Source of the DNA: CABHOJ01 sp965649545
GTDB taxonomy: Bacteria; Pseudomonadota; Gammaproteobacteria; Burkholderiales; Methylophilaceae
Direction of reading: 5' to 3'
Length of the DNA stretch: 11,678 nt
NCBI GenBank assembly: GCA_965649545.1
Contig: CBFGLF010000052.1
Coordinates: 1-11,678 of the forward strand
The notes under the pieces are model-generated. The model was not told the DNA's origin. It was given only the letters and a program-made list of their open reading frames with translations, and made no database searches. Below are positions 1 to 6,049 of the stretch, piece after piece (positions within the stretch are counted from its first letter, which is position 1; each line of letters opens with the position of its first letter). The translations under genes were made by a program, and so were the position numbers.

Positions 1-275
1 CCAAGGCTGAACACGCCACCGCCCAGACTCAAGAAGAACGTCGGGGATAGGAATTGTCCGAGCAGCAGACTCGCTGCAAATATCCGCAACATGCTCACCC
101 AGGCCGCCGTGCCAAAGCCGTAACGATAAAGCACGTAGAGTGTGATGATGTTGGCGATCCCTGGTTTCACCCCAGGCAGAGGGGATGGGAAGATGGACTC
201 GATGAGGTGCAGGCCGATCGCGATCGCCGTGAGCTTGGCGATGCGGTGATCTTCGACCGTAGTCGTGATCTTCAT
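1..275 (-). CDS. Gx transporter family membrane protein (EetB-like / heptaprenyl diphosphate synthase component I family), partial
   Basis: The reading frame begins at the ATG at 275 and is still open at base 1, so only the first 91 residues are present. It begins MKITTTVEDHRIAKLTAIAI. A hydrophobic helix follows and then PSPLPGVKPGIANIITLYVL (about residues 31-50), the hallmark of the family once called heptaprenyl diphosphate synthase component I (Pfam Hpre_diP_synt_I) and now Gx transporter. More hydrophobic segments (ISLLLGQFLSP-like and FFLSLGGGVFSLG) follow to the edge. It should be a small inner-membrane protein. Relatives sit beside polyprenyl synthases or in extracellular electron transfer loci (EetB); the exact substrate is not known. 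An upstream in-frame ATG at 284-286 runs into a stop, so 275 is the usable start. It lies 12 nt after the NusG-II gene, probably in the same operon. Confidence 0.85.
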   Translation of the reverse strand, partial: MKITTTVEDHRIAKLTAIAIGLHLIESIFPSPLPGVKPGIANIITLYVLYRYGFGTAAWVSMLRIFAASLLLGQFLSPTFFLSLGGGVFSL

Positions 276-287
276 ACGGGCACCATC

Positions 288-677
288 TCAATAATTGAGC
301 GAGTCATACGGTTTCTTCGAGCCCATCAGTTCAAGACTGACCTGATTCGGTAGGCAGATGGCGACCTGCCCGACCTTATTTAGCCAGCCATGATGTACAC
401 AGTATTGATTGGTACAGGGAGCGCTGGAGAACCTGACTTTGCCATGGGCGATCTCGACTCTGGAGTTCCCCAGCGGGCCATGGATATCCAGTGTGCGGTC
501 CTGATCCAGACTGTAACTGGCGAAGATCCTGTCACCTTGCCGAATCACCAGTTTCCCCGCTGTTTCGTTTTGCCAGAATCGATTGAACGTGAACGCAACC
601 AGGATCAGCGCGCAGGCCAATACCAGCCAGTCTCCTGGCAGCGGCCTTTGCTTAGAAAAGGGGTTGCGTGATGACAT
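288..677 (-). CDS. NusG domain II-containing membrane-anchored protein (EetA-like)
   Basis: This 129-residue protein has one N-terminal membrane segment (about residues 16-33) followed by a small exported beta-rich domain. The C-terminal half carries the NusG_II (Pfam PF07009) signature: APCTNQYCVHHGWLNKVGQV at 87-106, then a third cysteine at 108 and CLPNQVSLEL. Cysteines are at 88, 93 and 108. It has no KOW or NGN domain, so it is not the transcription factor NusG. The family is found beside ApbE FMN transferases and Gx transporters, and EetA of Gram-positive electron-transfer loci belongs to it as I recall; its biochemical role is not established. The start overlaps the end of apbE by 26 nt, which implies translational coupling, and the Gx gene follows 12 nt downstream. 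I chose the ATG at 677 because no other Met lies before the membrane helix. Confidence 0.88.
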   Translation of the reverse strand: MSSRNPFSKQRPLPGDWLVLACALILVAFTFNRFWQNETAGKLVIRQGDRIFASYSLDQDRTLDIHGPLGNSRVEIAHGKVRFSSAPCTNQYCVHHGWLNKVGQVAICLPNQVSLELMGSKKPYDSLNY

Positions 678-1683
678 CCTGCTCTACCCATCGTAGTTTT
701 TTTGCCATATTGGCGCTCACCGATATGCGGCCTGTCGCGTCGATCAACATCACGTGGTCGATGCCCATGCGTTTGGATGCATCGACACGCTGAGTAGGTG
801 CCGCCAGAAAGATCGGTTTTGAAGCCACATCCGAGACCACGCCGTTGTGGTCGGATGGAGCAACGAGAACGGTCACGGACTGTGTCAGGTTCGCAGGATA
901 GCCGGTCGCAGGGTCGATCAGATGGCAATAGCGTTTGCCGCCCTGTTCGAAATAGCGCTGATAGTCACCCGAGGTGCCGATGGCCCATCCGTCTTCCAGA
1001 TCCAGCGTAGCGATCGGGCCGGGTTTTCTGGGGTGCTGGATCCCCACACGCCAGGCATGCTCACCATGCTTGCCAAGCGCGATGATGTTCCCGCCGATGT
1101 TGACCAGAGCGTGCTTGACCCCTTCCGAACGCAGATAGTCCGCCGCACGATCCAGAGCGTAACCTTTTGCGTAGCCGCCGAGATCCAGTTTGACTGCTGG
1201 GTTCTTGCTGTACACCTGTCGTCCTTGGATCACGATATCCGTCATTTGCGGATTGGCCGCCACCAGTTTGCCGATGGCAGCATCGTCAATCGTCACGGGC
1301 GTGAACTCATCGCGCTGGAATCCCCACTGCTGGATCAAATGGCCGATCGCAGGGTTGAATCGCCCGCCGGAGCGGACAGACCATGCCGTGGCGTCTTCTA
1401 GCATGTGGGCTAGCGCATCATCGATAGCTACGGGTTCGGTCCCGGCGGCGAATGCCTGGTTCAGCCTGTCGAGTTCACTATTCGCCTGCCAGGCGTGAAG
1501 CCGGTCATGCAGCGCTTGGAAATCCTTGAACACGTGATCGCTCAGGGCTTGAGCGCGTTGCTCCTCCTCCCCGTAGATGCTGATATCGACCAGCGTGCCG
1601 AATACGTAGCTTTGACTGTGGTAAAGCGGTTCCCTGCTACATGCGCTCAGTAGCAGCAGACAACAGGCTAGGAAGAGGCGCAT
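652..1683 (-). CDS. apbE: FAD:protein FMN transferase (ApbE family lipoprotein)
   Basis: This 343-residue enzyme should transfer FMN from FAD to a threonine in exported flavoproteins, using Mg2+, on the outer face of the inner membrane. The N-terminus MRLFLACCLLLLSACSREP is a lipoprotein signal with the lipobox LSAC (Cys15 as the modified residue). Family motifs follow in order: FGTLVDISIYG (28-38), SGGRFNPAIG, LDLGGYAKGYALDRAA, VNIGGNIIALG and HLIDPATGYP (from H254). The usual metal-site sequence D-x-x-x-T reads D285-V-A-S-K289, so the Thr is replaced by Lys. This may be a lineage variant or may affect catalysis. The ORF overlaps the end of gshB by 16 nt and the start of the NusG-II gene by 26 nt. 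No FMN-binding-domain substrate is visible in the window; it could be an Rnf or Nqr subunit elsewhere. Confidence 0.93.
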   Translation of the reverse strand: MRLFLACCLLLLSACSREPLYHSQSYVFGTLVDISIYGEEEQRAQALSDHVFKDFQALHDRLHAWQANSELDRLNQAFAAGTEPVAIDDALAHMLEDATAWSVRSGGRFNPAIGHLIQQWGFQRDEFTPVTIDDAAIGKLVAANPQMTDIVIQGRQVYSKNPAVKLDLGGYAKGYALDRAADYLRSEGVKHALVNIGGNIIALGKHGEHAWRVGIQHPRKPGPIATLDLEDGWAIGTSGDYQRYFEQGGKRYCHLIDPATGYPANLTQSVTVLVAPSDHNGVVSDVASKPIFLAAPTQRVDASKRMGIDHVMLIDATGRISVSANMAKKLRWVEQDVITQPLF

Positions 1684-2612
1684 GAATCTTCAAGCGCATC
1701 CATGAAGAGGCGTGCAGGATCGCAGTCGGTCTGTGCGGCGATCTCGACCATGCCCGTCGGGCTGGTCACGTTGACCTCGGTGAGGTAATCCCCGATCACA
1801 TCGAGACCGACCAGGAACAGGCCATGCGCTCGCAATGACGGCCCGACATGCTTGGCGATCTCAAGGTCACGTTCGCTCAGTGGCTGGGCGACGCCCTTGC
1901 CGCCAGCGGCAAGGTTGCCTCGGGTCTCGCCGCCCTGCGGGATACGTGCGAGCGCGTAGGGCAGTGGTTCGCCATCGATCATGATGATACGTTTGTCGCC
2001 TGATTTGATCTCCGGCACATAGCGCTGCGCCATCACGGTACGTTCTCCGAAATGCGTGATGGTCTCTAGGATGACGCCAATATTCGCATCGTCAGTGCGC
2101 AAGCGGAATACACCACTGCCGCCCATGCCATCCAGTGGCTTGACGATGATATCGCCGTGCGTTTTGAGGAAATCGCGTATCAGCAGGTTATTGGAGGTGA
2201 CGATGAATGCCGGCGCGAACTCGGCGAATCTTGCTATCGACAGTTTCTCGTTCCAGCCACGGATGGCTTCAGGATCGTTGTAGACCTTGGCGCCTTGTTT
2301 GACCGCCAGTTCCAGCAGGTAAGTGCTGTACAGATACTCGTTATCGAACGGCGGATCCTTGCGCATAAGGATGGCGTCGAACTCGGCTGGCGAAGTTTCC
2401 ACTGCTGTCCCCGAGACGTACCAGACGGCACCATCCGAAAACTCGAAAGCGCTGACCTTCACCATCACCTGCGCATGACGTAGCAGCAAATCGCCCTGCA
2501 TGGCCGTGAACACCTTATGGCCGCGGCTGGCGGCCTCCCGCATGAGGGCGACACTGGTGTCTTTGTAGGTCTTCAGTTGCTCGAGGGGGTCGAGGATGAA
2601 CAGCAAACGCAT
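1668..2612 (-). CDS. gshB: Glutathione synthase (ATP-grasp)
   Basis: The product ligates glycine to gamma-glutamylcysteine with ATP, the second step of glutathione synthesis in the cytoplasm. It has 314 residues, close to the family norm of about 315. It shows the N-terminal domain start MRLLFILDPLEQLKTYKDTS, the substrate-binding stretch RKDPPFDNEYLYSTYLLE (84-101), the ATP-grasp loop DGMGGSGVFR (161-170), the segment PQGGETRGNLAAGGKG (225-240) and the C-terminal metal/ATP motif EVNVTSPTG. All are typical of the bacterial GshB family. The ATG at 2612 lies 3 nt after the gshA stop, so the two genes are almost certainly co-transcribed and translationally linked. The gene is intact, with base composition like its neighbours. 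Confidence 0.97.
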   Translation of the reverse strand: MRLLFILDPLEQLKTYKDTSVALMREAASRGHKVFTAMQGDLLLRHAQVMVKVSAFEFSDGAVWYVSGTAVETSPAEFDAILMRKDPPFDNEYLYSTYLLELAVKQGAKVYNDPEAIRGWNEKLSIARFAEFAPAFIVTSNNLLIRDFLKTHGDIIVKPLDGMGGSGVFRLRTDDANIGVILETITHFGERTVMAQRYVPEIKSGDKRIIMIDGEPLPYALARIPQGGETRGNLAAGGKGVAQPLSERDLEIAKHVGPSLRAHGLFLVGLDVIGDYLTEVNVTSPTGMVEIAAQTDCDPARLFMDALEDSCASS

Positions 2613-2615
2613 GGC

Positions 2616-3893
2616 TTATCGTCCCGGGTCGTGGGTCTCGAGCTCGATGGACGCGGCCAGCAAGGCGAGTCTCGCCACGACACCATACGCATAGAAGCGA
2701 TTCGGCGCGGCATCTGGCGCGGCGGAGCGATCTGGGAGCGAGCATGTGCTTTCAAAAGCCAAGGGCACGAAATGCATACCGGGAGCGTTCAGGTTCTCAT
2801 CCACAGCGCGGCCGGTGTGCACCCGGTAGAAGCCGCCGACCACGAAATGGTCGATCATGTAGACGACAGGCTCCGCGACCGCATCGTTCATGTTCTCGAA
2901 CGTGTAGACGCCTTCCTGGATGATGACTTCGTTGACCTGCAGACCTTCTTTCACCACGGCCATCTTGTTGCGTTGCTTGCGATTGAGGTCGCGCACGTCA
3001 TCCGGACTCTTCACCGTCATGATGCCCATGCCATAGGTACCGGCATCGGCTTTCACGATGACAAAGGGCTCCTGGGTCACGCCATACTGGGCGTACTTGA
3101 TTCGGATCTGCTCCAATAGCTTCTCGACGCGACTGGCAAGGCAGGCTTCGCCGGTGCGGGCATGGAAGTCGATCTCGCTACAGGTGTCGAAATAGGGGTT
3201 GATGAGCCACTCGTCGATATCGAGCAACTTCGCGAACTCGCTTGCGACTTGATTGTAGGCACTGAAATGCTGCGACTTGCGGCGGGTCGCCCAGCCCGCA
3301 TGTAACGGCGGGATCAGGTCTTGTTCCAGGCCTTGCAGGATGTCGGGTACACCGCCCGAGAGGTCGTTGTTGAGCAGGATGGCACAACTATCGAAACCAT
3401 CCAGCACCAGACGGTTACCCTTGCGCTGTACAGGCTCGAGCTGTAGGGCATGACCATCCTGTAGGTCGAGGAACGTGGTTTCTGTGATCTCGGGCGCGAT
3501 GCTGCCGATGCGGATCTCCATCCCCGCCTGCCGAAGGATGTTGGTCAGGGCGGCGACGTTACGGAGGTAATAGGTGTTGCGGGTATGGTTCTCCGGGATG
3601 ACGAGCAGCCTTCTGGCATCCGGGCAGATCTTCTCTACGGCAGACATGGCAGCCTGTACACACAAGGGCAGGAAATCCGGATTCAGGTTATTGAAGCCGC
3701 CGGGAAACAAATTGGTATCCACCGGCGCCAGTTTGAAACCGGCGTTACGCAAATCGACGGACGCATAGAATGGCACGGTGTGTTCCAGCCATTGAGTGCG
3801 GAACCAATGCTCGATATCCGGCATGGCTGCCAGCATGCGCTTTTCCAGTTCCAGTAAAGGGCCGTTCAGTGCGGTAGTGAGATGCGGGACCAT
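2616..3893 (-). CDS. gshA: Glutamate-cysteine ligase (Acidithiobacillus-type GshA)
   Basis: The product joins glutamate and cysteine with ATP to give gamma-glutamylcysteine, the first and usually rate-limiting step of glutathione synthesis. The 425-residue protein is unlike E. coli GshA. It matches the proteobacterial family described from Acidithiobacillus ferrooxidans (TIGR02049-like), recognised by VDLRNAGFKLAPVDTNLFPG (46-65) with the following GFNNLN, the stretch PENHTRNTYYLRN, HAGWATRRKSQHF, and the nucleotide-binding-like VKADAGTYGMGIMTVKSPDD. The start at 3893 is the first ATG, with a weak Shine-Dalgarno (GGTAAG). It is the first gene of the gshA-gshB-apbE-NusG_II-Gx run. A likely sigma-70 promoter lies about 30 nt upstream, and a terminator for the upstream transcription unit lies immediately beyond that, so it is insulated from the nitrogen-control region. 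Confidence 0.94.
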   Translation of the reverse strand: MVPHLTTALNGPLLELEKRMLAAMPDIEHWFRTQWLEHTVPFYASVDLRNAGFKLAPVDTNLFPGGFNNLNPDFLPLCVQAAMSAVEKICPDARRLLVIPENHTRNTYYLRNVAALTNILRQAGMEIRIGSIAPEITETTFLDLQDGHALQLEPVQRKGNRLVLDGFDSCAILLNNDLSGGVPDILQGLEQDLIPPLHAGWATRRKSQHFSAYNQVASEFAKLLDIDEWLINPYFDTCSEIDFHARTGEACLASRVEKLLEQIRIKYAQYGVTQEPFVIVKADAGTYGMGIMTVKSPDDVRDLNRKQRNKMAVVKEGLQVNEVIIQEGVYTFENMNDAVAEPVVYMIDHFVVGGFYRVHTGRAVDENLNAPGMHFVPLAFESTCSLPDRSAAPDAAPNRFYAYGVVARLALLAASIELETHDPGR

Positions 3894-3920
3894 AGACTTA
3901 CCAGTAAAGGGATGTGCTGG

Positions 3921-3950
3921 ATTTTAGCCTAGTTGACTCGTTCAAGCGAA
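3921..3950 (-). promoter_or_regulatory. Putative sigma-70 promoter of gshA operon
   Basis: On the minus strand a good -10 box, TAAAAT, lies at 3926-3921. With an 18-bp spacer it is preceded by TTCGCT (3950-3945), a poor -35 box. Transcription would begin near 3914 and leave a leader of about 20 nt before the gshA ATG. The -10 is convincing and the -35 is weak, so this is a moderate prediction. Confidence 0.4.
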
Positions 3951-3974
3951 AAAAACGGGCGCTAGGTGCGCCCG
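3949..3974 (-). terminator. Intrinsic terminator of the predicted sRNA
   Basis: The minus strand reads CGGGCGC, loop ACCTA, GCGCCCG, then seven T residues (3955-3949). The 7-bp perfect GC stem followed directly by a U run is a textbook rho-independent terminator. It lies about 210 nt beyond the separate amtB terminator, with no protein gene between, so it needs its own transcript. It also shields the gshA promoter from read-through. Confidence 0.88.
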
Positions 3975-3987
3975 AAGAGGAGGAGAT
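3975..3987 (-). other. Anti-Shine-Dalgarno seed in predicted sRNA
   Basis: The minus strand reads ATCTCCTCCTCTT. Its UCUCCU core is fully complementary to the glnK ribosome-binding site AGGAGA. AUCUCCUC pairs over 8 nt, with one G-U pair, with GGGGAGAU just upstream of the amtB start. Because any strong Shine-Dalgarno resembles these, the pairing suggests a mechanism but does not identify targets. Confidence 0.45.
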
Positions 3988-4062
3988 AAATGCATGGAAC
4001 CGAGCAGAATGTGTTCAGTATCGCGCGACGATGAAGAAACAGATTTTGCTTGATTGATAATG

Positions 4063-4079
4063 AGCAAATGTCGTGCCAA
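4063..4079 (-). promoter_or_regulatory. Sigma-54 (RpoN) promoter of predicted sRNA
   Basis: The minus strand reads TTGGCACGACATTTGCT. This matches the published sigma-54 consensus YTGGCACGrNNNTTGCW at every specified base, with the required 12-bp GG-to-GC register. Transcription would start near 4052. No protein gene begins within a usable distance downstream in this direction before the terminator, so the promoter serves a non-coding transcript. Confidence 0.85.
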
Positions 4080-4149
4080 GTGAAAGTCCGCGCCAATCGG
4101 GCTTCCTTGGCATGTGGGGTTATTTGGAGAGGACATATTGGGGCAGTTC

Positions 4150-4164
4150 GCACCGCATCTGTGC
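4150..4164. promoter_or_regulatory. NtrC-like enhancer site upstream of sRNA promoter
   Basis: CGCACCGCATCTGTGCG (4149-4165) has the NtrC core GCAC-N7-GTGC in a perfect 5+5 dyad. Its centre at 4157 is about 105 bp upstream of the predicted sRNA start, a spacing like that of NtrC sites at glnA promoters. It lies between the amtB terminator and the sigma-54 promoter. Only one clear site is seen here. Confidence 0.65.
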
Positions 4165-4181
4165 GCATGTGAACGACAAAG

Positions 4182-4208
4182 AAAAAGCGGGCAATCGCTT
4201 GCCCGCTT
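4182..4208 (-). terminator. Intrinsic terminator of torF-glnK-amtB operon
   Basis: On the minus strand the stem AAGCGGGCAA pairs with TTGCCCGCTT over 10 bp around a 4-nt loop (4195-4198) and runs into a T tract (4186-4182). It begins 27 nt after the amtB stop codon, so it is the natural end of that operon. Confidence 0.9.
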
Positions 4209-4234
4209 CCACTCGCTAACAACTCATCAGGAGA

Positions 4235-5623
4235 TCAGTAGTAGTAAGCGCGTTCACCGTGTTCAGTGGTGTCCAGACCCTCACGCTCGGATTCTTCGCT
4301 GACGCGCAGGCCGATGAGGATGTCGACGATCTTGAACAGGATGTAGCTGATCACACCGCACCAGACGATGGTCACGCCGCAAGCGATGGCTTGAGTCGTG
4401 ACTTGGGAAGCCATGGTGATGCCTTCAGCATAACCTACGCCGCCAAGCGCGGAGTCCATCAGGATACCGGTGCCGATGGCGCCGATCAGACCACTCACAC
4501 CGTGGATGCCGAAGACGTCCAGGGAGTCATCGTAGCCGAGTTTGCCTTTAAGCGAGGTGACTGCCCAGAAGCTGATCACACTGGCGACGAAGCCAAGGAT
4601 GATCGCGCCCATCGGGCCAACGAAGCCGCAGGCAGGAGTGATGGCAACCAGGCCAGCAACTGCGCCAGAAGCGCCACCCAGCATGGAAGGCTTGCCGCGT
4701 GCGATCCATTCCACCAGGATCCAGCCGAGCACTGCAGCTGCAGTGGCGACTTGCGTGTTCACCAGTGCCAGGCCAGCGGTGCCGTCAGCAGCCAGTTCGC
4801 TACCTACGTTGAAACCGAACCAACCCACCCACAGCAAGGAGGCGCCGATCATGGTCATGACCATGCTATGCGGAGGCATGGCTTCCTTGCCGTAACCGAT
4901 ACGCTTGCCGATGACGATAGCGCCAACCAGTGCTGCGATACCAGCATTGATGTGAACGACCGTACCGCCTGCAAAGTCTTTGGCACCCAATTCAGCCAGG
5001 ATACCGCCACCCCAGACCATATGTGCGATCGGGATGTAGACGAACGTGACCCACAGTGCCAGGAACACCAGCACGGCAGAGAACTTCATACGCTCGGCGA
5101 AACCACCGACGATCAGTGCCGGTGTGATGGCAGCGAACGTGAGTTGGAATGTGAGGAATACATATTCAGGGATCACGCCACTGATGGACTCGCTCGTTAC
5201 GCCAGACAGGAAAGCTTTGCTCAGCCCGCCGATGTAACCATTGAGACCACCACCATCCGTGAATGCCAGGCTATAGCCATAGACCACCCATAGCACAGAG
5301 ACCATGGAGCAGCTAACGAAGACTTGCATCAGGACGGACAGCATGTTCTTGGTGCGGACCAGACCGCCGTAGAACAAAGCCAGACCAGGAATGATCATGG
5401 CCAGGACCAGCACGGTCGCAACGATCATCCATGCGGTACTACCGGAATCCAGCGTAGGTGTAGCTTCTTCGGCAGCAGGTGCCGCTTCTGCAGGCGCTGC
5501 CTCAGCAGGGGCCGCTTCTGTCGCTACTGGCGCATCGACTGCAGGCATTTCGTCTTCGGCAAAGCTCAGGCCACTAAAGCCAAGCACTGTTGCCAAAGCG
5601 ATCATCGATAGAATCTTTTTCAT
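4235..5623 (-). CDS. amtB: Ammonium transporter (Amt/MEP/Rh family)
   Basis: The product is a trimeric inner-membrane channel for ammonium uptake, closed by GlnK when nitrogen is plentiful. It has 462 residues. A signal peptide (MKKILSMIALATVLGFSGLSFA, probable cleavage after A22) precedes a low-complexity Ala/Pro/Glu segment (about 25-55) with three EAAPA units at 36-50. Eleven hydrophobic helices follow from about residue 63. Family hallmarks include GLALFYGGLVRTKN (80-93), the twin pore histidines H224 (GGTVVHINAG) and H374 (DVFGIHGVSG), and WVGWFGFNVGSEL. The start at 5623 has a strong Shine-Dalgarno (AAGGGGAGA) in the 11-nt gap after glnK. The C-terminal tail ends in SEREGLDTTEHGERAYYY, the usual Amt tail that contacts GlnK. 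It is expressed from the sigma-54 promoter upstream of torF. Confidence 0.97.
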   Translation of the reverse strand: MKKILSMIALATVLGFSGLSFAEDEMPAVDAPVATEAAPAEAAPAEAAPAAEEATPTLDSGSTAWMIVATVLVLAMIIPGLALFYGGLVRTKNMLSVLMQVFVSCSMVSVLWVVYGYSLAFTDGGGLNGYIGGLSKAFLSGVTSESISGVIPEYVFLTFQLTFAAITPALIVGGFAERMKFSAVLVFLALWVTFVYIPIAHMVWGGGILAELGAKDFAGGTVVHINAGIAALVGAIVIGKRIGYGKEAMPPHSMVMTMIGASLLWVGWFGFNVGSELAADGTAGLALVNTQVATAAAVLGWILVEWIARGKPSMLGGASGAVAGLVAITPACGFVGPMGAIILGFVASVISFWAVTSLKGKLGYDDSLDVFGIHGVSGLIGAIGTGILMDSALGGVGYAEGITMASQVTTQAIACGVTIVWCGVISYILFKIVDILIGLRVSEESEREGLDTTEHGERAYYY

Positions 5624-5634
5624 GACATCTCCCC

Positions 5635-5973
5635 TTAGAGCGCGTCTGGACCGGTTTCGCCGGTACGGATACGGTAAACCTGCTCGAGATTGAAGACAAA
5701 AATCTTGCCATCGCCGATCTTGCCGGTGGTCGCGGATTTTTCAATGGCTTCGATGACTTGGTCGAGCATATCGTCTTTGATGGCGACTTCTAGTTTTACC
5801 TTGGGCAGAAAGTCGACGACATATTCGGCACCACGATACAACTCGGTGTGCCCCTTTTGACGGCCAAAACCTTTAACTTCGGTAACGGTGATGCCCTGAA
5901 CGCCAATGGCGGAAAGCGCTTCCCGTACCTCGTCAAGCTTGAACGGCTTGATAATCGCGGATACGAATTTCAT
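5635..5973 (-). CDS. glnK: Nitrogen regulatory protein P-II (GlnK/GlnB)
   Basis: This small trimeric signal protein reads ATP/ADP and 2-oxoglutarate and is uridylylated by GlnD. It controls AmtB, and in many proteobacteria NtrB and glutamine synthetase adenylylation. The 112-residue protein begins MKFVSAIIKPFKLDEVREAL. The T-loop GRQKGHTELYRGAEY contains the uridylylation residue Tyr51, and the B-loop region TGKIGDGKIFV and C-loop YRIRTGE are intact. The frame is open 22 codons further upstream, but the Met at 5973 has a clear Shine-Dalgarno (AGGAGA) 6 nt before it and matches the family start, so I use it. It lies 11 nt before amtB, the standard pairing, which favours the name glnK over glnB. 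Confidence 0.96.
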   Translation of the reverse strand: MKFVSAIIKPFKLDEVREALSAIGVQGITVTEVKGFGRQKGHTELYRGAEYVVDFLPKVKLEVAIKDDMLDQVIEAIEKSATTGKIGDGKIFVFNLEQVYRIRTGETGPDAL

Positions 5974-6001
5974 GCGTGTCTCCTGATGAGTATTTGAAAG
6001 T

Positions 6002-6030
6002 GATAAGGCGGGTTGCTCATCCGCCTTATC
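6002..6030 (-). other. Stem-loop between torF and glnK
   Basis: A perfect 10-bp stem GATAAGGCGG/CCGCCTTATC with a 9-nt loop lies in the 76-nt gap between torF and glnK. On the minus strand it is followed by ACTTTC rather than a T run, so it is a poor terminator. A role in partial termination or in stabilising the 3' end of torF mRNA would fit an operon that needs more porin than signal protein; this is inference. Confidence 0.6.
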
Positions 6031-6049
6031 CCTGTACAACTAACCTAGA

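Larger units (their letters stand above)
3949..4052 (-). ncRNA. Predicted NtrC/sigma-54-dependent small RNA with anti-Shine-Dalgarno seed
   Basis: A transcript starting about 12 nt after the sigma-54 promoter at 4063-4079 (near 4052) and ending at the terminator at 3949 would be about 104 nt long. No convincing reading frame fits. The visible parts in order are a short 4-bp hairpin (4032-4020, stem ATCG/CGAT), a mostly open middle with a weak GAAC/GTTC pairing, the pyrimidine stretch ATCTCCTCCTCTT (3987-3975) and the terminator stem directly after it. The pyrimidine stretch is complementary to Shine-Dalgarno sequences and sits just 5' of the terminator. An exposed CU-rich seed with a 3' terminator hairpin and poly-U tail is the layout of trans-acting, often Hfq-bound sRNAs. 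Its place beside torF-glnK-amtB suggests a nitrogen-status role. NrsZ of Pseudomonas is a known NtrC/sigma-54-controlled sRNA, but I see no basis for calling this its homologue. Expression is unproven. Confidence 0.6.

Noticed and set aside
3990..4034. A 14-codon plus-strand ORF (ATG at 3990) after a perfect-looking Shine-Dalgarno (AGGAGGAGA)
   Set aside because: The purine-rich stretch is the complement of the CU-rich seed of the minus-strand sRNA. No plus-strand promoter is visible, and the peptide is too short to support on its own.
3942..4222. Two minus-strand ORFs of 64 and 86 codons in the amtB-gshA gap
   Set aside because: They lack ribosome-binding sites, overlap each other in different frames and run through the NtrC-like site, the sigma-54 promoter or the terminators; the protein sequences look random.
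4259..5293. A 344-codon plus-strand ORF opposite amtB
   Set aside because: It is a shadow frame of amtB, rich in Asp/His/Gln as expected from antisense codons, with no family resemblance.
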